NCBI RefSeq assembly: GCF_036417845.1 | Contig: NC_089978.1 | Coordinates: forward strand, 85,864,007-85,928,006 | Length of the DNA stretch: 64,000 nt | Direction of reading: 5' to 3' | From: Apteryx mantelli | Lineage: Eukaryota > Chordata > Aves > Apterygiformes > Apterygidae | Shown here: positions 50,601-62,960 of the stretch, one piece after another | Numbering within the stretch: position 1 is the first letter of the stretch | Layout: every line of letters begins with the position of its first letter | Made by a program: the position numbers and the translations under genes | The notes under the pieces: model-generated | The model's database searches: none | What the model saw: only the letters and a program-made list of their open reading frames with translations | What the model was told of the DNA's origin: nothing

Positions 50601-53600
50601 ACCTTCTTCATCAGACTCAGTATGCACATAGCAACAGTTAATTAAAAAAAACCTGCAGAAACAGTACAACTCGATAAAAACTCAAAAATCTCAGTTTATA
50701 TTCAAATTAACCATCTAAATAAACTAATAAGCAGATGTTTGGAGTAGTTTTAGATTTGACTGGCAGTCAATATCATTCTATTAAGAATGAAAAAATTAAT
50801 TAGTTTATAAAAAACATCAAACTTAAGACTACAGTGGAACCACAACAGATTGTAACATACCAATTTAATCAGAAAAAAAGAGTTAATAAACCCTGACAAA
50901 ACATACATAAAATCTCATAGGGATGGAAAAAGTAAGGCTATATGATCTCAGAAGTGAAATGCATCAGAGTAAAGCTCTTGGGGCCACAGGAAAAGTCTGC
51001 CATTGAAAGAGTGATACTTCCTTTTGTACACACATTTTTAACTTCAAAGTATAACTAAGAGAAAAAGAGGATGATTGTTATTTGGGCTGAAATATCAGTA
51101 TTACTTCCTAGTGATAGAGTGCATTTTGCTTTAGAAGAGCCCTAAGAAAATGGTGAAAATAAAATTCAAAAATAAGACAGAATACTGTAATTCTATTTAT
51201 ATACATATATACATATATATAAAAATATATAAAATTAACTGTGCATTTGCAGAAGACAGACTAGAATAGGTAACTAATTTGTTGCATCGGTTTTCACAGA
51301 AAGAACAGCAAAAGATTTTAAGAGTAAGTAAATGGATTTTTTTTTTTTTTTTTTGAAACTGTAACAGAACTTCCAGTTAAGATAATCCTTTCTAAGAGTA
51401 AAGAAGGGACTGAGAGAAATTGCTTCAAAACACAAGCCGTAAATAAGCACGTATATTTGCTTCCTAGAACAACAGGATATCAAATCTGTGTGCAATGGCT
51501 GACTGTATTCATGACGCTAGCTAGCTGTTGACAAACAAGAACCGTAGCATGTCGTGGATTTTCCTGTACACCAAGAAGATTACAAAACACAACCAGAAGG
51601 GTAAAAAACATTAGGTGTTTCCCCATCCTATTAATAACAGCACATTCAACAAAAAGAAGTACCAGCTGGAACACAGAATGCTCGTTATGAGAATTAAGCA
51701 ATTAACTCACAGGACAAAACAAACTGAAGGTTCATGAGGGGAAAAAAAAAAAAAGAACAGCTTACATTTATATAGAATCTTACCAGTGAACCTCAGTGCA
51801 TTTTAAAACTATCAAGGTTCAACATCCTTGTTAAACTGCATGTTTCACAAATTCGCACACAGAACTGATTATTCCCTCAGTATCATACCAGAGCTTTGTG
51901 ACCATTTATTCATTCAAGAGACTTAATGTTAACTTTAAGACTAACAGACAGTAAGTACAGATAAAAACACTATGAAGACGGAGGAACAAGAGGGAAATAC
52001 TATTAAATTTTCTTATAACACTGAACCCCTCCCCATCAAGTGTTTTCTGGGGGGGAGGGGGGAGGATTACAATCTGTATTTCTTTCTCCAAAGCTAGTAA
52101 TGAACAACAAAAGCATTCAAAGACTGAATGTTTTTATACTTCATTATTACTGCTTTGTCAGCTTAAAGATAGAAACATGCTCAAGTAAGCTACCTACAGC
52201 AGAAGGACAGAAGGTCTTTAGAATAAGAACTATACCTGAATGAGTCTCAAAGCAGAGAACCTAGCTTCTGGATTTCAGCAATGAAACAGTAAAGAAGTGA
52301 ACATGTATCAGGTATGAGAAAAAACTAATGGTAATTAAGTAAACAAAAAGAAACAGAAAACAGACGTGAACAAAATTAATTTAAAGGAGAATGAGTTATA
52401 ACTACCTAGGTATAAAGCATTGAACAGCCATTTGCACTTCTAGCAAAGCAAAGATCACAGTAGTTTACATACACATATGACACACAAGATGAAAAGAACA
52501 GATAATGTAGCAGTATTGCACAGTTAGGAGAACTAACTAGAGACTACATGCTAAGCATGCTAAAAATCACTTTCTACAAGCTTAGAGAAGCAGGAGCTTT
52601 CTCTAATCACGGCATAGCATGCTGATGCATTGACCAGAGAAGTTCAATTTGCTTACCTCCTGTAAAAGATCTGCCTGCTCAATAGCTTTGAGAACATTTT
52701 TCTTAGAAGTCTCCTGAACTTCCCCTCCCAAAAGGAATTCATCCAGAATGAAATAGGCTTTTTCAAAATTGAAGATGATATCAAGTTCACATACCTGAAA
52801 AGAACATTGAGCATTACTGCAAACAGGGCTGATACCACCTACTGACCTGTCCTCTTACAAAACTTAACTCGCTCTCAGCTCCACCAAATCAAGATATTAG
52901 CCTTAGGCTATACCTTTTTGAGATGTGAGGCAACACACATCACTCATTTGAGACCAAACTAAATGAAAAGTATCTTTTTTGCTACAGTTAAAAACAATTA
53001 TAGCAGCCTCTTTCTTTGAAAAGTGTTTTCATAGCTTAAAAAAATTTTAATTCATAACTTTGTCTTACGTGGCCATTTATAAGGCATGAGAACACCCCTG
53101 TAAAAGTTCTCTTCTAGCTTGCTTTATCCAAAGTGATTTTATCTAACTCCATACGCTCTTACAGAAATTTTACAACATCATATTCTCAATTTTTTATTCA
53201 TTCTGTGCATGTCCTAGTCAAAGGCTGCAGAATGATGAGCAGGAGTTCTTCTAAAAGCACCAATACGTACTATTACAATTCCATTTGAATTTGGTATCTG
53301 GGAAAGCAGATGTCTGTCTTCTCTTATCCTACCCCTGCTATTAGTTCACAAGAAACTGCCTGATTTGGAAGCAGATGTAAGAAGTGCTGATGGGGGGGGA
53401 GTATATACACAAAAGAGCAGTGCCAAGGAGAGGGAAAGCTGAGAGACTAGACAGAAAGCTAAGGATTCATAAAATTTTATCCAAACTCAAGGGAGATCCC
53501 TGAGTGCTAAGAAAAGGAACAAATATGGGCAATTAATATCACATTAACAACAGTCATCTTTCCACAAATTCATCATTTAATTTTCTATTTTAAGTTAGAT

Positions 53601-56600
53601 AGTCAACCATCAGTTTCGTTTGACCAAAAACCATGAAATTTGTTAGATATATCTTTTCAAAAGCTAGTTGATCATTATTTTATGCCACAGCACTTTTAAA
53701 AAGTGACACAGTAAAGTACACACTATGAATCTGTAAAAAATTAACCAAAAAAGCAGCACTAACTCACACTGCCAAAATACTTGTCAAGAAGTTCCACATA
53801 GCGATGAATTATTTCCAGAGTTATTAGTTCATTGTCCTGATCTTCAATAGCACAGCAGAAATAAAGGCTTGCATATCTGTAATAACAAAATAATCTTTAC
53901 ATTAGCATAAGAACATCAGCAAAATGAATGTATTTGAGAGGTGTTCAGTTCTCAGCAGTCCCTCATACTGAAGTCTACCACCATACTGTTATTCTGTATA
54001 AAGAGCCTCACAAGTACTACCAGGAGAATGACTAAGACACCAGCAGACATACATGTGCACAGAAAGGGATCTGCTTCCTTGAGTCAAGCAAGACTTCAGT
54101 CTTTATCATCCTTTAACTGATGGGATTAAATTAGCGTCAGAAGTGGCTGGAAAAGAAAATATATTTTTAATTTGTTAGCCTCCTGTCGAAGTTTTGAAGC
54201 AAGATGTTTTTTTCTGTTATCTCTAACACCCAAGCACTGGTCTGTTAACCAACAGATTACATCCTTAAATTTGTAACACACAAGCTACACACATGGATAT
54301 TAACAACCACTGAAAATGTGCTAACTAGGATAGGTAAAATGAACTAGCAATTTAAGATATACCAAGTTTTGTAATCAAACAGTTCAGAAGTTGGTCTTTA
54401 GAGAGGCTTAAAAAAAACACCAAATAAAAAAACACTAGCAACTGGCATATGCCCCAACTGCTATTAAGTCAACAACTCAATCACTACCAACTCCTCTGAT
54501 ATCAAGCTAAGGGAGAGGCCATCTGCAAGTCACTAGCAATCCACTCTCATCCAGAAGACAAAGAATTCTTTACTTCAGATATGATCTTGAATTCCACTTT
54601 TAACAAAAAAGACCCCTGCATCCATTCTACTGTATCTCTCCATACACTCCTACATGTTAAAAAAAAAAAATGCAAAAAGGAAACAGGAAAGCTGAAAAAA
54701 TCCATTGAGTCTTCTCTAAGAAAACACCAAAATGATAGGGCATACAGACACATGGCAGAAATGAGATCTCATATAAGTTACCAGTTAGAGCCAGTGTTAT
54801 GTGAACCAAGAACAGCTTTTATTTTGCTTGTTTAGAGAGAATAACAGGCAACAATAAGCATTCCTTGAGTAGCTAACCCTATTGAAACAGAAGTCATTCA
54901 GATGTGAATGCCAAGTTTATAAGATGCATATTCTTTTCCCACACACAGAAATGCACATATCTTTTAAAGGTTACAAAGGAATTTTATCAGCTGGGGCATA
55001 GCAAGTACCAGAAGAAATTCTCAGACTTTGGGTGGAAGAAGTCATGCAAGAAATTTTTGTTTTGTAATATGGAAAAAAATATGAAATTATATGAATAGCA
55101 ATACTACCATACAGGTGACCTACACCTATGTTTCTTGCTGTAAGTAAGCATTTTAACTGGGGGGGGGGGGGGGGGGGATTTTGGCCAATTAAACCCCATG
55201 CCACTTTCACCCTCTCCTTCAGGATATCTCTGAGTTTCCCTACTTGCTCCAGGATGTCAGTAGCATCATCTCAAACTGAGCCTGTTCTAAGGGAAAAAAA
55301 AAAAAAAAAACTAAAGAGCATATGTTAAGCATTTTCTTGCTAGCACTTGCAATGAACTACCATTTGCCTTGTCTACCTTTAGAAAAAACACACTATCTTG
55401 CTTTCTTGTGTTATTTCCTAAAAAAAAAATCTTATCCCTCTAGCATAGCCATGGCCGAAGACATCTTCAGCTAAATATCTCAGGGCTATAAAAGAACAAA
55501 TTACTCCTGTCCTTCTTCAAATAACAGTACCTACTCTGCCAATTTCAAACCAAACTTCACCCAAGCTCTTAACCTCAAGAATATAATTGGACTATTGCTC
55601 CTAAGTCTGATGTGCTGTAAATACCCCTGTCTTGGTACTCACAGAGGAAGGTTTCTAGCCAATTTCTGTTAAAATTTGTCTCCCACTTCCTAAGCTAGCA
55701 TCATTTATGATTTGCACGTCCCACTTCCACTCTGCTCTAGTTAAATCGAACTGATATGGCTTCATCATGCACAAACGATCAGAATCACTTTTATCCAAAA
55801 GTTTAAACTTTCTATTACATAAAAGTTACTGCCTACAATTTCTTTCCATCCTGCCACAAAACCTGACTTCAGATGCTGGGTGAGACATCTCCCTTCAATG
55901 AGGCTCTTAACATTTAAATTCCCTTGTTCTTTTATTTCTTCACCATTGTGACTTGTTAATTCAGAAGTCCTATCTGAGCACCGTTTTCTGATTTTACAGT
56001 GTTGCTTTTGTCCCTAACTTTAATACTTCAAGGATATTTACAGTCATTGTAGTAGCCTGCAAGATGCAATTTGTATAAGGTATTTTTTAGACAAAGTTGT
56101 TTAAAAAAAGTATTGGAAAGTGATACTCTACAGAAAAATTAGGCTTTCAAACCTAATGAGAAATTTCTAAATCAAACTCCATGTTAGTTTTAGGACATTA
56201 GTTGATGCTTACTCTAATTAGTAGCACTAAGACTAAATCCATTTAAACAAAACTTCTTCCATATTCAGATGAGCAGCACTGATTACGATGAAGTATAGTC
56301 AAACTGTTCCCTTCCAGTGCTTAGACACAAGTTGAATCTCATAACAGTAGTCCTCATCAAATCAAATTTGACTCAAATATTTGAAATTTTTTCCACACAG
56401 GACAGTCCTTTTGTGTTTCTCTGTTACTTAAAAGTTTCTTTGATGCACAAAACTATTTTAAGTAGAAAAAACAAAAAACAAAGGAGGTTCTAGTTAACCT
56501 AGAACACTTTGCAGGCAACTAGTCTGCTCTCAGTGTCCTCATTTAAAAGAAAACATAACATACTTTTGAAAGACTTTATTTAGTAGCTGTTGAGTAGAGT

Positions 56601-59600
56601 ACACTTTCAAGCTCTGCCAATTGCAGTTTCAGAGAAAAGACTACTGAGGAACAAAGCTACTTGGTGGGCATCTTAACACAAAATGGAGGCCCGGGTATCT
56701 ATTATTATATGCAGAAAACATTTTTCAAGTTTTATTGAGTAAGAGCCATGACTAATGGAGGACTGCCCAACAAAAGAAAATGAACTCAGATCCAATATGC
56801 CCACTCTGCAAAAAAGGGAATAATATACACAAGTCAACCATAATTGCAAAGGGCACGTGCATACTGCAAAGTTATACATTTGTTAAGACACAAATTCTCA
56901 AAGACAACAGTTTGTTGGATTTTTCCCCCCTCTCTCCTGGCCAGGGCTCAAGAAGAATGTGTCAATATATATTCTTGAGCAGACAAACTAGAGATTTTGC
57001 CAAGTCCAGAAGCCTACATGAAGAGTGTCTACACAGAAATGAGTAGATTTCTGTACTCGGGCTGAAAAAGTTTCTGCTCTGCAGAAGTGTTATTTCTTCC
57101 AAACTAGCCTAACAGAACACTGGCCCTCAGAAAACCCAATGAAAAGACAAATCCTGATAATAACATATGTCACCCCACACTGAAAAGCAACTGTGGCCCA
57201 GTCTATAAGGAACATTCTGCCCTTTTTATTTCTATTACAATGTCTTGTCACAGTAGATATTAATAGCAGAATCCTCAATCCGAAGCCAGCTGCTCACACT
57301 CATTTACAGAAATATTTTACAATAACCATACTATCCTTGTCAGAAAGGGGACCTCAGAAAGCAAAAAGTAGTAGGGGAAATCACCCGAACTAAGAGTGTA
57401 ATATGGACAAAAGAGCAGAAAACCAGCACAGGAGACATAAATACTTACACAAATTCCTACCTTTAAGTAGCTCATTTTAGAGTTTTCTTGTTAGAGGGAA
57501 GCAAATATACAAGCCTTCCTACAACAGTCACACTAACTCTGTAGTGGTAAGTCTCCCATTCGGTAGGCAACGTTTTAACCACCAAAATTCTCTTCTACTA
57601 CTCAGCTCACAGCCAGATTCAGTCATCCTGCTACATGGATCAGGTCACCGTGGGCAGAACATAACTTTTCAAGTCCTACTGATTCAGTGGCATTCTCCTA
57701 CCAGATGAGACACAACTTGAAGTCATCCCTGGAAGCATCACCAGGTAAAGCAGCAAGCCATATGACTGTCAGCATCTAAGTAGATTTGCATGCAAATTCT
57801 AATTGCAGAAATTTAAAGCCTACAGAGTTTGGCAGGAGCAGAGCTGAACTGAAAATGACAACAGAGCTGCCTTTAAAAAAGCAGGCAGGTGCTTAAGAGA
57901 GCTCAAGAATCTGGGGTTTGGTGATAGCTTGCCATCGTTGACCCAGTGACAGCTATAACCACGGGAGCTGTGCTCGGCAAGACTTTTTTCCTCCTTCAGA
58001 GAACTTACATGTTTCTTTTCTAAAGCATGAAGTTCTGAGACTCCAGGACAGGCAGGACGAGTTACTATTCATTTAAGGATACAGAAATTATCAATACTAA
58101 TAATTACATCCAAGACAGGCATTTCTTTCACAGTTTCTAATTTTAAACCAAAAAAACCCCCAAAACAATAGTTTTTAGAAGTTAACAAAAGCTGTGTAAT
58201 CTTCTGTAAGAGAGAGCCTCTTTTTCTTGATCCTGAGGTCCTCCTAGTGACACAAGAGCTGGAATATTCTACAAAGACAGCCTAATAAAGTTAAATAACC
58301 ATATCTAAGCACCTAGTTCAGTATAATCATTGCATTCAACCAGTTTTACAGAGCTTCCTATTTGTTATACCATTTTTAACAGATGCAGGCAGCAGTTAAG
58401 GCATACATAAAGAAGGATACTGATCATGTCAATTGCTGGGCACATATCATTAGATAGTTAACATTACTGTACCATGGGATCAAAATACTTTGAGCTAAAG
58501 ATATGCACCGTTTGCAGAACGGACCTTTATTTTTGGGAGAGGGAAGTAGGGGGGTGGGGGAGTGGCAGAAAATATTGTTTTAAAACTTAGGTTTCTTCAA
58601 GTTTTTAAGGTAACCTACAATTAAGGTTATTTTACATTAAAGTAACTGATAATTGCCACAACATTAAAAGCAGCACAAGTTGTGACAATTTTCAAATACT
58701 GCATATGCAGTCATGTATTGAAGTATAAAAAGAAGAATCCTTGATTGAGTTACCAGTCAACAATAATTAAGTTGCATGTTCTCAGTTTACCAAATGCTAA
58801 CAAAGAAAATGTATGTAAAAAGCAGTTATTCTACAATTTCTAATTTTGACTGCAATATACCACACAGTGAAAATAACTAACATCAGCAGAAGCTAAAGCA
58901 ATGAATAGCTGAGAGAGTACCTGCAAAAAAAAACCCAAAAAAACAAAAAACATTCTTGTTTCCCTCTTTCCCTTGACCCCAAGGTTTCAGATTGCATGCT
59001 TCCTATCTTATTCTTCAGTAAAATATTGGAAATTTTAACATTTAACCCCAATTCCTTTGCCACAAGGGGAAAATTGCAAGAACTTTGACCCTATATGCTC
59101 CAATATTACTACCACTTAGTTTAGAAGGTAACAGTATGTGAAGAGTGATCATCTGATTGCATTTAAGTTTCCAGTCTGCCATCTGCAGATGACTCCCTTC
59201 TCTATTGTAATGAAGTGCAACAGTTGCTGACTTCCCGAATTTGATTTTTTTTTCCGGCAACTCATTTCAAATCTCTGCTTGTCTCCTGAAGTAACAAGTT
59301 CGCAACCTTTTTTCAGTCTTCAGGTGTCCACTAACCTGAACAACTCTCTTCCAAACCCTTGACAGAATACATCCATCCTGATTTATGAGCCATGTCAAAT
59401 GCAGAGCCACCTTCCCACCTGCTTTTTGTAGCTGTAAAGAAATAACTATGAAGGCAACAATGACTGATCCAATTCTGCAACCACGACTGCAATTGCATAA
59501 ATGCTGCATGTATGAAACTTATGAAAATTAAAAGAAAGTATTCATACACATTCAGATGGATTTTAAAGACATTTTGCTCTATCTTCTTGAAGTTTCGTTC

Positions 59601-62600
59601 AGAAAGTGTCCTATACAAATGATAAGGATGAAATGCTACAGAGCTACGGAGGCTAACCAAATATTCCATATGCATACTTTACTAGGCATAAAAGGGCACG
59701 ACAAGAAATAGTTAACAGCAGTAAATAGACAAGGAGGGAGGACAGCTGTGTGGACTCAACTCCCCACCAGAACAGCTACTGCTCTGCAGTACTAGGCAAG
59801 GAGGGGAACACACTGGCCTACCCATGCCTATTTTTTCTCATCTGGTCCCATAAAAGTCCAGCTAAAAGAGGACTTGCATACATCATCACTTAAGGGAGCA
59901 CATAAAGCATTTAGGCAAGCTTGTCTACATGTATGCACAAGAAGTTTTTGCGAGGAAATCAACAGGCAGAAAAATAAAACTGTGCGTATGCTTTCTTTAA
60001 GCATGGCTTTATGCATTGTTCCTCCTCCTTCCCTATGGATGCATCCTTATTCTTAAAAATGTAAGAGAACTACGCCAGATACATTGGTGACATTCACGTG
60101 CATGCCATCACACGCACTGATGTATATATCAGATCAGGATCTAAAGGTCCAGTCCTTGGAGAAGAGTTACCAATTCTCTTTCTCTTCCCTTCAGAGAGAA
60201 GACAGCAATATTGTACAGCAATGAAATTATCTCAAAGAGAAAGAAGAATGCACAAACCTTTTAAAGTTTATACATAACTAGGGAAGGGAGTTAACTCAAG
60301 GTTTCATAGCATCAGCTTTAGATGGAAGAGATGTATCCTAGCAAATCAGGACAAGAATTACAGTTATTTGTGCAGAAAAGTATTTTCACACTTCTACTTT
60401 GCATTACATTCTAAAGGTCAGCATGAAACAAAAGTTGTAGCCACATACCCTTAGACAAGTTAGCAAACAAGTGAAAAATGAAACTATTACCAAAGAAAAT
60501 TATACAGTACTTCCACCAAAAGAAAGTTAGGCATGATTTCTCAAATTAGGAAATACCCCTTTTTGTATTCCTAGCAAAGAAAATCTATTTACTCTGAAAT
60601 AACAGAATAATATTCTTATTTCTGTGAGCCTTTAAAAAGCAAGTTTCATTTTGCAGCTGATTTAGGAAGTCATTGCCTGAGGTGAATGTTTACAAAATTT
60701 AGTTTTTCTTTATTAGCTATTAAATCATACATGCATGCTTCATATTTGTATGCATTTATTTACTGTGGGCATCTAAACAGAGAACTAGTAAGAAACACTT
60801 CTTATTGAAGTAGAAAGAAATTTCATCTCTTTTCTTCAGCACATTTCTAAATGCATGAGTGATTTTCCACACATGAATGATTCCCACTTGGTTATCAAAT
60901 TAGATTCAAGGAAAAACCCTCAAAACCCATACTTCTCCATAACCAGTGGGGGGGGGGGGGGAAGTGGGAGAGGGAGGTGGAATCAACCTTCACTATTTTC
61001 TTGCTACTTATTACATTGTTTGTGATGTATGGCAATTATGAGGTCAGTGAGACAGAACAACCTTTTGTAGACAATCTTCAGGTCTCTCCATTCCAGGAAG
61101 CTGCACATTTTCGGTTTGCGGGCTAAAACTGTTTGAACAAGTTCCCTTGTGATTTTCTTCTTTTCTTTGTCGGATAATGGGACATACCATTTCTGAAGTC
61201 TCAGTTTCCCCTGACGACTAAAAAGCAACATAAACTGCATCTGTTGAATTGGAAGGAAAAAAAAAGGGGGATTAATCTCAATCTCTTAGTTTTATAAAGA
61301 TTTCTATGAGGGGAACCAAACAGGAAGTAAGATAGCCATACAAAGCCCTAACTACATTAAATATTTCTAAAGCGGTGGCAGATAATATACAAGATTTGGA
61401 AGTACAAATAATATAAGATTCAACTAAACAAGGTTAGTCACAGCCAAGATGGAAGAAAGCATACACAAGTTTCAGAAACAGATGTCAGAGCCACCAGACA
61501 GCAAATAAACCTAAATTTCAGACAAACCATGTCCAGCAGTGGTATAGCTGCATTTGCATTTACTACAGACAAAGACAAAAAACAGCACAGCCATATCCCC
61601 AAACACCCAAACTAATTTTCAATTGACTGGATTACAGCCTTACAGCAGGAGCAATTTGCACTTAAGATCTTTCTGAAAAGCCTCAAAATATTTTAAGAGG
61701 CATTAAACCTCCCAATGGAGAGTCCTATGGCACAGAAAAGCCTTGCCTGCTCTCGTATTACACAAAAGGAGTAGACATTAAGTGCTTTTCCTGCAGTCCT
61801 ACACTCCTGGTCTCGCTTCCTCTAAAGGAGTGATGTTGCAGTTATATTTTAAGAGGAACTTGTCGGCTGTGTTTTCCAGCGGCTGCAACATTAAAGGAAA
61901 TAGCTTTTTTTTTCTCCTCCCTCTCCCACCCTTTTTCCTCAAAGTTGTACCGGGCTGAGGAAGTTTCCCAGGCAATCAGACAGGCGTGAAATACCACGAG
62001 AAAGCCCAGCCTAGCTCCGTGTGACAAGTGTCACCAGCGCCAACACAGCCAAGGGGCAGCGGCGGCAGCTCTGAAGCCCCGCGGTGCCGGGCGCTCCCTC
62101 GGCGCGGGCTTCCCGCGGCGCCCGCAGCCCGCCCTCTTCTCCGACCGGCACCGGCGCCACATCGCCCCCTCAGCTCCCCCCGTCTTGAGGGGACCCTCGC
62201 GGCTCCCGCCGTCCCCGAGCAGCCGCCGCGGCTCCTCCCCACCCGGGAGCGGTGGCGGGCGACACCAGCTCCGCCGCCTCGCCGTGGGGACGAGGGACGG
62301 CTACAGAGCCGCGGGCTGGCGCCGAGCCGCGAGGGGAGCATCGCCTGCTCCCCTGCCTCGGCCGGGCGGGGGGCCACCGCGGCAGGCAGCTCCGCCCGTC
62401 CCAGCCCGGGGTGCGGGGTGTGTGTGTGTGGGGGGGGGGGGGTTGCTGCTGCCGAGCTGCGCCGCGGTGCGTGCGCGGGGGGGCAGCTGGAAGCGCCGGC
62501 GGCCGCCCCGTCCCTCAGCCGTTAACGGCCTCTCCCCGGGGCAGCGCCGAGAAGGGGGTCCCACAATTGGGGGCAGGGTGGAACACCTCCCGCCGTCCTG

Positions 62601-62960
62601 TCGCACCCCGAAGGCAGGCTCCTCGCCCCGGCGCGGGGCGGGGAAGGCGAGCCCGTCCCCACGCGGCGGTGCTCACCGTGCCCCGGGGCGGGGGGGGAAG
62701 GATGAGGAGGAGGACACGGCACCGCTACCGAGGTCGGTGCTGCCGCCACGGCTGCCGAGCGGGACTGAGGGTAGGGGAGGGGAGATGCCGCCGGCTCGAG
62801 CCCGGCGCGGGCGCGAGCGCGCGCGCGCGGCTCAACGGCCACCCCCGCCCCGACCTGCCCGAGAGGGGAGGGGGGAAGGGGCGGGGCCGGGCTGGCGGAC
62901 GCCGCTCCCGGGCGGCGGGCGGGGAACGGAGGGGGCGGAGCCAAGAGGCGCCGGGGGCTC
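30640..62960 (-). CDS. AP1S2: AP1S2, AP-1 adaptor sigma-1B subunit (complete coding sequence)
   Basis: Sigma-1B is the small subunit of the AP-1 clathrin adaptor, which sorts cargo between the trans-Golgi network and endosomes and helps bind acidic dileucine signals (family knowledge). Coding exons on the minus strand: 61240-61062, 53876-53768, 52794-52657 and 32730-32683. Joined, they give 158 codons including the stop, that is 157 residues, the length of human AP1S2. Landmarks: [20 protein letters not shown] start, [51 protein letters not shown] and SVLEEIGLT end, all essentially identical to human. The longin-type fold spans the whole protein. A non-coding first exon lies in the CpG island. 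The transcript limits given here are approximate (promoter and poly(A) signals). AP1S2 is convergent with ZRSR2, as in human. Confidence 0.96.
32683..32730 (-). CDS. AP1S2: AP1S2 exon 5 (last coding exon)
   Basis: Acceptor ttccctccacag. It encodes [15 protein letters not shown] and a TAG stop at 32685-32683. It is separated from exon 4 by a 19.9-kb intron. The extra DAK residues of one human isoform are not encoded at this acceptor. Confidence 0.96.
   Translation of the reverse strand, partial: EAETPRSVLEEIGLT
32731..52656. other. AP1S2 intron 4 (19.9 kb)
   Basis: A long AT-rich intron in which I found no further AP1S2 exon and no other gene. It contains one old CR1-like relic (39316-39560), several A runs, a (TTA)n run at about 44640-44652 and a somewhat GC-richer patch at 41690-41990 with no recognisable content. 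All small open frames here look like chance. Confidence 0.6.
39316..39560 (-). repeat. Ancient CR1/L3-like relic, antisense
   Basis: The plus strand shows 'agttagaagggacttagctt', 'aatccagtcccccaaacagg', 'catccaatcatggacacttt' and 'gatgcaatttaagttatttt'. This is the order of the reverse complement of old CR1/L3-type elements ('...tgatggagattccaca...tgcaatttaagcccatt...'). Identity is low, as for an insertion that predates modern birds. Confidence 0.6.
52657..52794 (-). CDS. AP1S2: AP1S2 exon 4
   Basis: Acceptor gttcttttcag, donor gtaagc. It encodes 46 residues, [40 protein letters not shown] and ADLLQE, residues 97-142. Confidence 0.97.
53768..53876 (-). CDS. AP1S2: AP1S2 exon 3
   Basis: Acceptor gttattacag, donor gtgagt. 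It encodes (R)[18 protein letters not shown] then [18 protein letters not shown], residues 60-96. Confidence 0.97.
55159..55177 (+). repeat. G19 homopolymer
   Basis: Nineteen consecutive G bases in AP1S2 intron 2. The AP1S2 transcript carries the complementary C run. Confidence 0.9.
60948..60961 (+). repeat. G14 homopolymer
   Basis: Fourteen consecutive G bases about 100 bp beyond the exon 2 donor, within AP1S2 intron 2. The transcript carries the complementary C run. Confidence 0.9.
61062..61240 (-). CDS. AP1S2: AP1S2 exon 2 (first coding exon)
   Basis: The exon begins directly with the ATG after 'ccaattcaacag', encodes residues 1-59 plus two bases of Arg60 (through DLKIVYK), and ends at AG|GTTGTT, a weak donor. 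The human gene also breaks at coding position 179/180, so the boundary is sound. Reading through gives 18 more codons and a stop at 61004-61006. Confidence 0.95.
61241..62676. other. AP1S2 intron 1
   Basis: Between the first coding exon and the candidate non-coding exon 1. The right half is part of the CpG island, and the left half is AT-rich with nothing recognisable. The open frames at 61842-62027 and 61976-62377 (minus) and 62028-62525 (plus) reflect base composition. Confidence 0.55.

Larger units (their letters stand above)
52795..61061. other. AP1S2 introns 2 and 3 (outside exon 3)
   Basis: Sequence flanking exon 3 (53768-53876). AT-rich, with a 19-base G run at 55159-55177, a 14-base G run at 60948-60961 and many short A or T runs. 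I recognise no other exon, transposon or RNA gene. The 59331-59675 and 54581-54835 open frames have no family resemblance. Confidence 0.6.
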
